This document shows positions 1 to 7,617 of a DNA stretch of 14,332 bases, piece after piece. This DNA comes from CAZQYB01 sp964582985 (lineage in GTDB: Bacteria > Planctomycetota > Phycisphaerae > Sedimentisphaerales > Anaerobacaceae), in NCBI GenBank assembly GCA_964582985.1, contig CAZOUM010000065.1, positions 1-14,332 on the forward strand, read 5' to 3'. The notes under the pieces were generated by a model. It saw only the letters and a program-made list of their open reading frames with translations. It searched no databases and was not told where the DNA came from. Each line of letters starts with the position of its first letter. Position 1 is the stretch's first letter. Position numbers and translations under genes: made by a program.

Positions 1-193
1 TACCTTTTTCGCATTCATCCACGGGTAAAACCCATGGCTTTCTGCGAAGGCGGGTGGAGCCCCACGGGCATAGCCCGTGGCACCTTCATCTTCGGCGGAA
101 CCCGCCGAAGCATCCACCTACGCTAAAGCTTCGGCGGATACCTTTTTCGCATTCATCCACGGGTAAAACCCATGGCTTTCTGCGAAGGCGGGT
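1..193. repeat. 55-bp exact direct repeat with hairpins between the copies
   Basis: Positions 1-55 and 139-193 are identical over 55 bp. The repeat contains an imperfect inverted repeat (19-25 CCACGGG against 31-37 CCCATGG) with a TAAAA loop. Between the copies lie two perfect hairpins: 62-69 against 73-80 (CCACGGGC / GCCCGTGG, loop ATA) and 90-98 against 102-110 (CTTCGGCGG / CCGCCGAAG, loop AAC). Part of the second hairpin, CTTCGGCGGA, recurs just before the second copy at 129-138. The first copy begins at base 1, so the array may continue to the left. Function is unknown; it resembles other intergenic palindromic repeats in the window in style but not in sequence. Confidence 0.9.
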
Positions 194-307
194 AAACTTT
201 TTGCTCGTTTCTGCGTCTTGGTAATATTGAAGTATAAAATAACAAATGACCGGCTCAGAGAGTTCCGAAGGCTTTGAAGGCAAACCTAAACCAGTCTTAA
301 TTCCCAA
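194..307. other. Short non-coding stretch after the HEAT-protein gene
   Basis: This stretch lies between the second 55-bp repeat copy and the stop codon of the HEAT-repeat gene. An open frame crosses it on the minus strand, but that frame starts at TTG, runs straight through the 55-bp repeats and shows no domain. I see no convincing terminator or gene here. Confidence 0.5.
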
Positions 308-2095
308 TTAACTCTTTGCTTGGTCGAGGATGAGGTCTTTGACTTTCCGGCTGGGCAGATTAAGAGCGCCATAAGCTGTTGACGCAGCGCCGCGCAGCAC
401 CGGCTCAATCTCCCGCGAGCTGACCAGCGAATAAATCGCATCTATCGTTTGCTCATCAAGCAGGTTGGCATTTAGTTTGGCCGAGACCGCCAGTGACCCG
501 AACGCCTCTATTCGCACGACCATAGTGTTGGTCTCAGCCAGTGCCATTGCTGCTATTGCCCGCTGCGCATCGGGGCTTTTAAGATGGGCCAAAACCTGGC
601 CGGTAAGGATTTGAACGTCAGGTCGGTTATCGTTGGTTGCGCTTATAAGGGCCTTCTGCGCGGCGGATAAATCAATAACACGATTTCTTGTATGAGCTAA
701 CTTGAGCATAGCGCTTGCTGCCCGCACGGCATAGCTGTGCGCTAACTGCCGGGTCCAGCCGTTCGCCTCTTCAATTGCCTGTGCATTTTGTCCGAGTGCT
801 TCCGCCAAATTCCCGGTAACAAGTTTAGCTTCAGGGAAGCGCCGTTTGGGGCCGGCTTCAGCCACCGCTATCGCAGCGCTATACCGTACGGCCCTGTCAC
901 CGAAAGACAGCGCCTGGACAAGTGGCTGAGTGGGGCCGAGTCGATAAAGCAAAGATTTTTCACCTGCGGTCACAGCCAGCGCTTCGACAGTGCTCAGCGC
1001 AACATAAGCATTCCTGTCCTTAATGGCTCGGGCAAGTGCCTGATGGAGATATTCAGCCCCGGCCGTGGTTGCGTAGACAAAGGCCGTCGGATGTCCCTGG
1101 CCAAAATAATTAGGCATTTGAACATTTGCCGACTCGGCCTTGAAGAATGCCGCCACCCAAAGCCCTATCGCATCCCCGAATTCTGGGTTTGCCCTGAGCC
1201 CCCATTCGCACGCACGCATCGCCATAAGCTCGTTGAAATAACTCTTATCGACCTTCTCACGCGTCAGTCGTCTGGTCTCAGGATTCCAGAACCAGATATT
1301 GGCGAAAGGCGCATCTTCGGGCGCAGCCAGCGACTGAGCATGGTAATAATAATCCTCGGCCAGCCGATAGAACAATTTCGCGGCGGGAACCTTCAACGTG
1401 CCAGGGTCAATTTGCTTGATACTCTGCACCGCCTCGCCGCGAAGTTCGACAGAATCTTCTTTTTCGATGACGTACTTCAGATAAGCCAGGGCCTGCGGAT
1501 ATTTAATCCCGCCGAGTGCCTTTACTATTTCCGTCTTGACCGCCACGTTGTCGGTCTGCAGCGCGGCCACAAGTGGCCTGATTGCCTCTCTGCCGATGCG
1601 CGGAATCGCAGGCTTGATGCTGGGCCACTCTTCTTGACGCGAACGGTCGGCGATTGCGTCGAGCATAAATGGTATTGCATACTCGCCCGCGTTCTGCAGT
1701 CGCTTGACGCCTGTCTGCCACCCGCGTTTGGTCGTGCTGAGCCTTTTTATCTCAGCTACTATTATCTTCGGGTCGGCCCGCCGGATGAATCTGCCTTCCT
1801 CGATAATATCAAGAACCTTCTTACCGAGTTCGACCATCTCCGGGTCGGGGTGCGTCTCGATGACCCTCAATAAAAGCGCGTAACCGGCGGGATTTGCCTC
1901 ACTCAAAGCAAGCAATTGCACAGGGTCGGGTTTGCTGTCAAGAAGGGCCTGTGCATAGCCTTTCGCTAAATCATGGCCGATATTTGTGAAGTGCAAAAAA
2001 TCGTTCCAGTTCTCTTCAAGACTCTGGCCGAAACCGAGGTTAGCTATAAAGAATATTACCGCTAAAACGAATGGGATGGTCTTTCTGCTAAACAT
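308..2095 (-). CDS. Secreted HEAT-repeat protein
   Basis: A 595-aa protein with an N-terminal signal peptide: positive residues at 4-5, a hydrophobic core at about 7-20, and probable cleavage near GFGQ (21-24). There is no lipobox. Residues about 125-230 and 355-595 are alpha-helical HEAT-like repeats, with motifs such as AIRPLVAALQTDNVAVKTEI (171-190) and GDRAVRYSAAIAVAEAG (399-415). The middle (about 235-350) is not obviously HEAT; it is rich in Tyr/Trp/Phe and looks more TPR-like. HEAT arrays usually bind other proteins, and no catalytic motif is visible. The start is supported by GGAG (complement of 2104-2107), 8 nt before the ATG. It is transcribed alone, away from the beta-helix gene, probably from the promoter at 2265-2293 with a leader of about 160 nt. 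The specific role is unknown. Confidence 0.88.
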   Translation of the reverse strand: MFSRKTIPFVLAVIFFIANLGFGQSLEENWNDFLHFTNIGHDLAKGYAQALLDSKPDPVQLLALSEANPAGYALLLRVIETHPDPEMVELGKKVLDIIEEGRFIRRADPKIIVAEIKRLSTTKRGWQTGVKRLQNAGEYAIPFMLDAIADRSRQEEWPSIKPAIPRIGREAIRPLVAALQTDNVAVKTEIVKALGGIKYPQALAYLKYVIEKEDSVELRGEAVQSIKQIDPGTLKVPAAKLFYRLAEDYYYHAQSLAAPEDAPFANIWFWNPETRRLTREKVDKSYFNELMAMRACEWGLRANPEFGDAIGLWVAAFFKAESANVQMPNYFGQGHPTAFVYATTAGAEYLHQALARAIKDRNAYVALSTVEALAVTAGEKSLLYRLGPTQPLVQALSFGDRAVRYSAAIAVAEAGPKRRFPEAKLVTGNLAEALGQNAQAIEEANGWTRQLAHSYAVRAASAMLKLAHTRNRVIDLSAAQKALISATNDNRPDVQILTGQVLAHLKSPDAQRAIAAMALAETNTMVVRIEAFGSLAVSAKLNANLLDEQTIDAIYSLVSSREIEPVLRGAASTAYGALNLPSRKVKDLILDQAKS

Positions 2096-2264
2096 TGGAA
2101 TATCTCCAAAAAAACCCTTCTGCCTTACCTAAAAACCGGTCCGGACGCCAAAAAACCAACGAATTGGCCTTTATGGCCGCTGCGCCCCGCATATTCTCAC
2201 GCCGACTGCCTTCCCTAAGCGCACATACCGCACGCCGTTACGAATAATCGTCCGTCAAAACACT

Positions 2265-2293
2265 ATACTACACTAAAATACCACGCCTGTCAA
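2265..2293 (-). promoter_or_regulatory. Sigma70-type promoter for the HEAT-repeat gene
   Basis: Read on the minus strand, TTGACA (complement of 2288-2293) is a perfect -35 box. It is followed after exactly 17 nt by TAGTAT (complement of 2265-2270), which matches 4 of 6 positions of TATAAT. Transcription would start near 2258, giving a leader of about 160 nt before the ATG at 2095. The leader holds a short GGCC-ATAAA-GGCC hairpin and the palindrome GTCCGGAC but no regulatory RNA that I recognise. Confidence 0.65.
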
Positions 2294-2347
2294 CAAAAAA
2301 CCAGCCCCCATAACCCGAATAAGCGGAGCGTTTTCTTTATTTTTTCC

Positions 2348-2375
2348 TTGCAATCGGGCAACGCCTTTATATAAT
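2348..2375 (+). promoter_or_regulatory. Sigma70-type promoter for the beta-helix/PQQ gene
   Basis: TTGCAA (2348-2353, 4 of 6 matches to the -35 consensus) is followed after 16 nt by a perfect TATAAT (2370-2375). Transcription would start near 2382, about 73 nt before the ATG at 2455. It is back to back with the minus-strand promoter at 2265-2293, about 55 bp away, so the region between 2096 and 2454 is a divergent control region. No operator repeat was obvious. Confidence 0.6.
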
Positions 2376-2454
2376 AATTGGTAATAACACTGCGGTTTCT
2401 ATATATTCACAGTAACCGCAGAACCGAAAAAAGGCCGGGTAGAGGAGGAAAAAA

Positions 2455-5400
2455 ATGCCTGAGCGGATTTTAGTCCTTACCTTGTTGCTGTTAGCCGTTC
2501 CTTGTCGCGCGGAAATAATCATCGTCGATGACGACGGCCCTGCCGATTTCAACAATATCCAGGCGGCAATCGATGACTCCAATGATGGCGACACTATATA
2601 TGTCCAGACCGGCGTATACACCGGGCCCGGCAACCGCGATATAGATTTTCTCGGCAAACCCATCACTGTTCGCAGCACCGACCCAAATGACCCTAACGTT
2701 GTGGCCGCGACAATAATAGACTGCGACGCCAATGCAAGCGAGCCGAACCGCGCATTCATCTTCCAAAGCGGAGAAGCCGGCAATTCTGTCCTTGCCGGCT
2801 TTACAATTACCAATGGCTATAAGAATTACGGCGGTGCGATATACTGCATTGGCATATGCCGACCGACAATTACCTGTTGCGTCATCACTGGGAACACGGC
2901 TACGGATGCGGGTGGTGGAATATACTGCGGCACTGGCAGCAGTCCAATAATTACCAATTGCGTCATCACCGGCAACAGGGCCTCGGTTAGAGGCGGAGGG
3001 ATCAGTTACGGGGGGAGTGCTCTCAACATAAACATAAGCGACTGCACATTTATCGGGAATTCGGCCAGCACGGACGCGGGTGCGATACGCGGCAGCGCTG
3101 CAATAACCAACTGCACGTTCATGTGGAACACTGCCGACAATGGCGGTGCATTGGCAGATTGCACCGTACCCATTAGAAACTGCATCTTCATTGCCAACTC
3201 GGCTTCTGGTGTAGGTGGCGCGCTGCACAATTGCACCACCGAAATAAGCAATTGTGTTCTGAGCTGTAACTGGGCCGCTGGAAACGGCGGGGCTATAAAT
3301 GATGTCTATTCTGATGTTAAAAACTGCACCTTCACCAGCAACTCAGCTGGCGGCTACGGAGGTGGAATATTTACGGATTATGGGGTCATAACTAACTGCA
3401 TACTGTGGCGTAATACCGACAGCAGTGGTGGAACGGGCGAGTCCTCTCAGATTTACGGCGGGTGGCCGTACGTAACATTTAGCTGTATTCAGGATGAAGA
3501 CCCCAATGATGCCGACATTCCGTTCGGCGGCGAGGACAATGGCAACATCGACGATAATCCGATGTTCGTTCGTGAGCCTAACGATGGTGGAGATGGATGG
3601 GGTGTTGGCGATAACGACGACTTCGGGGATTTGCATCTGCAGAACAGTTCACCCTCTATCAATGCCGGACATCCCTATCTCTCATACGGACCCGATGACG
3701 TAGATATGGATGGCCAGCCACGGGTTATAGGGGGCAGGGTGGATATAGGAGCGGACGAGTTTTTTACACAAATGTTGGCTGTGACCAAACCTGAAGGTGG
3801 CGAGGTGTGGGCTGGTGGCAGCACCCACCAGACTAAGTGGATAAGTTACGGTGTAGGCGGAACGATTGATATTCTTTTCAGTAGTAATAACGGCGAGGAA
3901 TGGGAAACCATTGAAGATAATGTCGTCAATATTGGCAGCTACGTTTGGAATCTTCCGAACGCTGTGGATTCCAACGAGTGTTTGGTTTCAATTGTACCGA
4001 GCGGGCCCGACCCTAATGTTGTCTGCATCAACAGCGGCCTCTTTACAATCCACCCTGATTTCCTCCACCCCGAGGTTCCGTCGAAGTGGAAATCACTCGG
4101 CGGCGATTTTAAGCGGACTGGTTTGAGCCAGAACTATGGGCCGCAGCTCGGCTGTGTTAAATGGCAGTTCGAAACTGAGGGGGCAGTATCGGCAAGCGTT
4201 ACTGTCGGAGCAGGCGATAGAGTGCATATCGCCTGTGAGGACGGCAAGGTTTACACGCTTGACATCGACGACGGCTCACTTCTCTGGAGTTATGATACGA
4301 ACTCGCCGCTTCTTAGTGCGCCGACCGTGGGACCTCGCGGTTCGGTGTATGTCGGTAGCGAAAATGGAAAGCTGTATGCGATTAGCATTGGCGGCACTTT
4401 ACGGTGGACGCACAGCACCGGCGGTCTTATATACTCATCCCCGGCCGTATCAGAGGATGGCAACATATATGTTGGCTCACAGGATGGGACACTTTATGCA
4501 CTGGGGCAGGACGGCAGCGAACTGTGGACCTTTAAGATAGCCGGTTCCGGCATAATTGAGGGGTCGATTCTTGCATCTCCGGCAATAGCCGCCGACGGCA
4601 CGATATATATCGGCGGACTATACGACCCGAACCTTTACGCACTTGACCCAAACAACGGAAGTGTAAAATGGGTCTGCAATTTCGCGTCCGGCGGCTGGCC
4701 GTTTGCCTCGCCGGTTGTCGCTGAAGACGGCACAATATACCAGACGCTGCTTCATGACCCAAATCTCTATGCAATCAAGCCAAATGAACCTAACGCAGGC
4801 ACTATAATCTGGTCAGCTCATCTTTCAAAGATAAACTTTTGGGACGATTTTTCATACTCGGAATGGTTTGAGCCGTATTACTATGAATGGGGCAGGTGCA
4901 TGCACCCTTTTCTGCCATTTATGTACGAAGGGGCGTTGTATCATCTGGGCGATTCGGGCTGGTCGGAACCGGCATTAGGGCCTGATGGCACAATTTACGT
5001 AAGCCTCGAGGACCCATATCTGCGGGCGGTTGAGCCCAACGGGACTATCAAGTGGATAAGTAAGCCGGGGGCAAGGAGCGACTACACCGAAACTTGTGGG
5101 GATTTCGGTTGCGGTTGGTACGAGAAAAGTCCTGGAGCGATGGGTGGCTTCACCTTAACCGTTGGCAGCGACGGCCTAATCTACGCCGGCTGCGATGACG
5201 GCAACCTTTACGTGGTTGACGCAAACGGCTGGGACGTCGCCCGGTTCGACAGCAACAACCACTGGTTGAGCTTTCCGGTAATATCAGCCGACAATATAGT
5301 CATGGTCAGTGACTCAAGAGATAATTCAATGCTAATCAGCCATCCTAATAACGTAGTATGGGCAATTGGAGGTGACTGCGAAGGCCAGGACCTGGATTTG

Positions 5401-5628
5401 TACTGGCAGGGCGGCGCCCAGGACTTGGACAACAATGGAGTGGTGGACTTCAACGACCTTCATATACTGGCCGGCGATTGGCTCAAGTGCACAGACTGCA
5501 GTAATTTTGCATGTGTTTGGCCCTTTGGCGTTGAGAGAATGTATTTTATAGGCGATATAAACAGGGATAAATATGTTGATTTTGTCGATTTTGCTCTGCT
5601 GGCAGAGCGATGGCTCGGTGGATATTGA
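2455..5628 (+). CDS. Secreted beta-helix / Ig-like / PQQ-propeller protein with C-terminal dockerin
   Basis: A 1057-aa exported protein; the start is fixed by AGGAGG (2443-2448), 6 nt before the ATG. Residues 1-19 are a signal peptide ending in CRA. Residues about 20-436 form a right-handed beta-helix of the Pmp / 'choice-of-anchor Q' kind. Rungs repeat an I-x-N-C-x-F-x-x-N-x-A-x-x-x-G-G pattern (for example ISDCTFIGNSAS and VKNCTFTSNSAGGYGG), and the module closes with DIGADEF near 430-436. Residues about 440-530 are an Ig-like module beginning VTKPEGGEVWAGG. Residues about 548-975 are a PQQ-type beta-propeller with repeated G-x-(V/I)-Y-(V/I)-G and LYAL segments. The end (about 990-1057) is a type I dockerin-like pair: DLDNNGVVDFND (990-1001) and GDINRDKYVDFVDF (1033-1046), each followed by LAxxWL. 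Dockerins bind cohesins, but in Phycisphaerae such modules are common on secreted proteins and the partner is usually unknown. No catalytic residues are evident; a surface or extracellular binding role is inferred. Confidence 0.9.
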   Translation: MPERILVLTLLLLAVPCRAEIIIVDDDGPADFNNIQAAIDDSNDGDTIYVQTGVYTGPGNRDIDFLGKPITVRSTDPNDPNVVAATIIDCDANASEPNRAFIFQSGEAGNSVLAGFTITNGYKNYGGAIYCIGICRPTITCCVITGNTATDAGGGIYCGTGSSPIITNCVITGNRASVRGGGISYGGSALNINISDCTFIGNSASTDAGAIRGSAAITNCTFMWNTADNGGALADCTVPIRNCIFIANSASGVGGALHNCTTEISNCVLSCNWAAGNGGAINDVYSDVKNCTFTSNSAGGYGGGIFTDYGVITNCILWRNTDSSGGTGESSQIYGGWPYVTFSCIQDEDPNDADIPFGGEDNGNIDDNPMFVREPNDGGDGWGVGDNDDFGDLHLQNSSPSINAGHPYLSYGPDDVDMDGQPRVIGGRVDIGADEFFTQMLAVTKPEGGEVWAGGSTHQTKWISYGVGGTIDILFSSNNGEEWETIEDNVVNIGSYVWNLPNAVDSNECLVSIVPSGPDPNVVCINSGLFTIHPDFLHPEVPSKWKSLGGDFKRTGLSQNYGPQLGCVKWQFETEGAVSASVTVGAGDRVHIACEDGKVYTLDIDDGSLLWSYDTNSPLLSAPTVGPRGSVYVGSENGKLYAISIGGTLRWTHSTGGLIYSSPAVSEDGNIYVGSQDGTLYALGQDGSELWTFKIAGSGIIEGSILASPAIAADGTIYIGGLYDPNLYALDPNNGSVKWVCNFASGGWPFASPVVAEDGTIYQTLLHDPNLYAIKPNEPNAGTIIWSAHLSKINFWDDFSYSEWFEPYYYEWGRCMHPFLPFMYEGALYHLGDSGWSEPALGPDGTIYVSLEDPYLRAVEPNGTIKWISKPGARSDYTETCGDFGCGWYEKSPGAMGGFTLTVGSDGLIYAGCDDGNLYVVDANGWDVARFDSNNHWLSFPVISADNIVMVSDSRDNSMLISHPNNVVWAIGGDCEGQDLDLYWQGGAQDLDNNGVVDFNDLHILAGDWLKCTDCSNFACVWPFGVERMYFIGDINRDKYVDFVDFALLAERWLGGY

Positions 5629-5640
5629 GGGACAAATATT

Positions 5641-6423
5641 ATGAAATACAAAAGTAGTTTTACGAAAAAAGACCTTGTCGTAATCCTGGTCAGTGTGGCT
5701 TTTGCACTGGCTAATCTTGGAGCTGTCGGTCGAAGCACCGGACGCCGACGAGCCAAAGAGTTTGTCTGTCTTTCAAACCTGATGCGATGGGGTCGCATCT
5801 TCCAGGCATTTACCAACGATAACGACGGCTATTTCGCAGAAAGGAGCGGAGACGAACCTCCCTCGATGTATGAATGGCCGGTGACGTTCGAGTCATATTA
5901 CAAAAACCCGAGGATGCTTTTGTGTCCGGAGGCCACAAAATCCTGGGATGAGGGAGGCCGGAACCCCTTTATGGCCTGGTGGTACGATGGTGATGAGACA
6001 GGTATGGCTGTTAGCAGCTATTGTATAAATCTTTGGACCTCAAATGAGACCGGAAGTGGAAAGGTCGGCGGTAATAGGCAACTGTTCTGGAGGACCCCTC
6101 ATGTCAAAGACGCATCCTGCGCACCGATACTATTGGATGGTCAGTGGAAAGATGCTGACCCAACTCCGTGGGATGAACCTCCGGAACATGAGGGCGCTTG
6201 GTGGACGCCCAATGAACATGAGATGCGGCGTCCCTGTGTCAACCGCCACAATGGGGGTGTGAACGGTCTCTTCTTGGATTTCTCTGCCCGCAAGGTAGGA
6301 CTTAAGGAGCTGTGGGAGATTTGGTGGTATCGCGGGTGGCCGGAAGACAGGGCTGCAGCCGGCGTGCCGGATTGGGCAACAGAGGCGCCCTGGATGCAGA
6401 ATTTTAAGGATTACTCCCCATAG
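5641..6423 (+). CDS. Pseudopilin-like protein with H-X9-D motif
   Basis: A 260-aa protein starting 12 nt after the dockerin gene; GAGG at 5627-5630 overlaps that gene's stop codon, so the two are probably co-transcribed. The N-terminus has a short leader (MKYKSS) then FTKKDLVVILVSVAFALANL, which resembles a type IV/II prepilin helix. The -1 residue is Ser rather than Gly and the +5 residue is Asp11 rather than Glu. The body follows the pattern of planctomycete pseudopilins with a C-terminal H-X9-DG motif: CLSNLMRWGRIFQAFTNDNDG (residues 43-63), a YYKNPRMLLCPEATK block near 86-100, and RHNGGVNGLFLDF with His203 and Asp213 exactly nine residues apart. The usual DG is DF here. These proteins are thought to be exported through type II-like secretion; whether this one is processed is uncertain. 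Confidence 0.85.
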   Translation: MKYKSSFTKKDLVVILVSVAFALANLGAVGRSTGRRRAKEFVCLSNLMRWGRIFQAFTNDNDGYFAERSGDEPPSMYEWPVTFESYYKNPRMLLCPEATKSWDEGGRNPFMAWWYDGDETGMAVSSYCINLWTSNETGSGKVGGNRQLFWRTPHVKDASCAPILLDGQWKDADPTPWDEPPEHEGAWWTPNEHEMRRPCVNRHNGGVNGLFLDFSARKVGLKELWEIWWYRGWPEDRAAAGVPDWATEAPWMQNFKDYSP

Positions 6424-6427
6424 TTCG

Positions 6428-6455
6428 GAGGCCGGGTTTTTGTAACCTCTTTTTT
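6428..6455 (+). terminator. Possible terminator after the pseudopilin-like gene
   Basis: GAGG (6428-6431) can pair with CCTC (6446-6449), with GTT/AAC pairing inside, followed by a run of six T (6450-6455). It sits 5 nt after the + strand stop codon and before the convergent maturase stop. The stem is short and bulged. The T-run is on the + side only, so it would serve the + strand genes. Confidence 0.4.
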
Positions 6456-6468
6456 GTCTTTGACCCAT

Positions 6469-7608
6469 CTACACGGAGGGTTGGGTCTCGGTGGGTGAGC
6501 CAGCGTTAATCGCAGCGGCTATCTGCAGGAATTTCGGCATAGCGTAATCAAAGAACCGCTTATAGCTCTCGCAAAAATAGCTTTCTCGCCCAAAGTCCTC
6601 CCTATCAAAAGGGGCCCGGTCCTTCATACAGCCGGCACGACAAAGGTCAAGATGTCGGCACAAGATGCACTTATTACAAAGGTTCTGCTTGGCACGGGCA
6701 AAGGCCCTCTTCTTGTCGGAGCCGGCAAGTTTTTCTATCGGCGTTTCAAAAATATTCCCCAGCCGCCACTTCGGCTCAACAAAAAAATCACACGGAAAGC
6801 ACTCACCGCTGTGCTCGATAACAATGTATTGGCTGCACTGTTTGCTAAATGTGCAGATTGTATGCTGGCCGGTGACACAGTGCGACACTATAGAATCAAA
6901 GTCACGAATGCTCAGCTTCTTCGGCCCGTACTCGTACCACCGGTCGAATATCCTGCACATAAACTCTCCGTACTGCCCCGGCGTCACTGAAAAATCCGCA
7001 ATGTCCCCGGTGACTGAATCAACCTCCACGCAGGGAATAAACTGCAAATATTTGATTCCCTGCTCGATGAGAAAATCAAACACCGCATCAGGCTGTTCTG
7101 CGTTTTTGTTGTTTAGCAAAATAAGGGCGTTGAATTCGACCTTATGTTCTTTACATTTTTCGATGGCCCTTACCACTTTGTCAAAAGTGCCCGCGCCCGA
7201 AAAATCTTTGCGATAGTAATCGTGCAATTCTTTGGGCCCGTCGATACTAATGCCCACAAGAAATTTGTTCTCCTGCAGGAATCGACACCAATCGTCATTG
7301 AGCAAAATTGCATTGGTTTGCAGCGAATTACTAACCTGCTGGCCCGCTGAGCCGTATCTTTTTTGCAGCTCGACCGCTTTCTTGTAAAAGTCGAGTCCCA
7401 TCAGCATCGGTTCACCACCTTGCCACGCAAAGCCGGCCACCGCAAAACCCAATTCCATATAGTCCTTGACGAGCTTCTCGAGCACTTCATCGCTCATTCG
7501 CTGTCGGCCTTGCCCGATTTCCGGCGCTCGGTCCTTGTAAAAACAATATTTGCAATCAAGATTGCAATCCGAGCCAGACGGCTTAATCAAAAGAGTAAAT
7601 GCCTGCAT
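6469..7608 (-). CDS. Anaerobic sulfatase-maturating enzyme (radical SAM/SPASM)
   Basis: A 379-aa radical SAM enzyme that would oxidise the active-site Cys (or Ser) of a sulfatase to formylglycine in the cytoplasm without oxygen. The radical SAM motif is CNLDCKYC (Cys15, Cys19, Cys22), and the SAM-binding GGEP is at 64-67. The SPASM half carries Cys252, Cys258, Cys270, Cys273, Cys311, Cys314, Cys317, Cys323, Cys327 and Cys346. This spacing matches, as I recall it, the two auxiliary 4Fe-4S clusters of the Clostridium perfringens enzyme with an offset of about three. CFPCDFF places Asp274 at the position of the proposed catalytic base. Length is normal for the family. It begins 9 nt after the sulfatase stop; the best upstream purine run (AAAGG) overlaps that stop and AAAGGA lies close to the ATG, suggesting translational coupling. 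The nearby sulfatase is its obvious substrate. Confidence 0.93.
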   Translation of the reverse strand: MQAFTLLIKPSGSDCNLDCKYCFYKDRAPEIGQGRQRMSDEVLEKLVKDYMELGFAVAGFAWQGGEPMLMGLDFYKKAVELQKRYGSAGQQVSNSLQTNAILLNDDWCRFLQENKFLVGISIDGPKELHDYYRKDFSGAGTFDKVVRAIEKCKEHKVEFNALILLNNKNAEQPDAVFDFLIEQGIKYLQFIPCVEVDSVTGDIADFSVTPGQYGEFMCRIFDRWYEYGPKKLSIRDFDSIVSHCVTGQHTICTFSKQCSQYIVIEHSGECFPCDFFVEPKWRLGNIFETPIEKLAGSDKKRAFARAKQNLCNKCILCRHLDLCRAGCMKDRAPFDREDFGRESYFCESYKRFFDYAMPKFLQIAAAINAGSPTETQPSV

Positions 7609-7617
7609 TGTCCTTTG

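Noticed and set aside
86..307. Minus-strand 73-codon open frame overlapping the 55-bp repeat
   Set aside because: It begins at TTG, abuts the stop of the HEAT gene, and its C-terminal half is translation of repeats; there is no ribosome-binding site or domain.
788..1873. 361-codon + strand open frame opposite the HEAT-repeat gene
   Set aside because: The minus-strand frame has a signal peptide, a ribosome-binding site and HEAT periodicity. The opposite frame is rich in Arg, Cys and His with no recognisable domain, typical of an antisense shadow.
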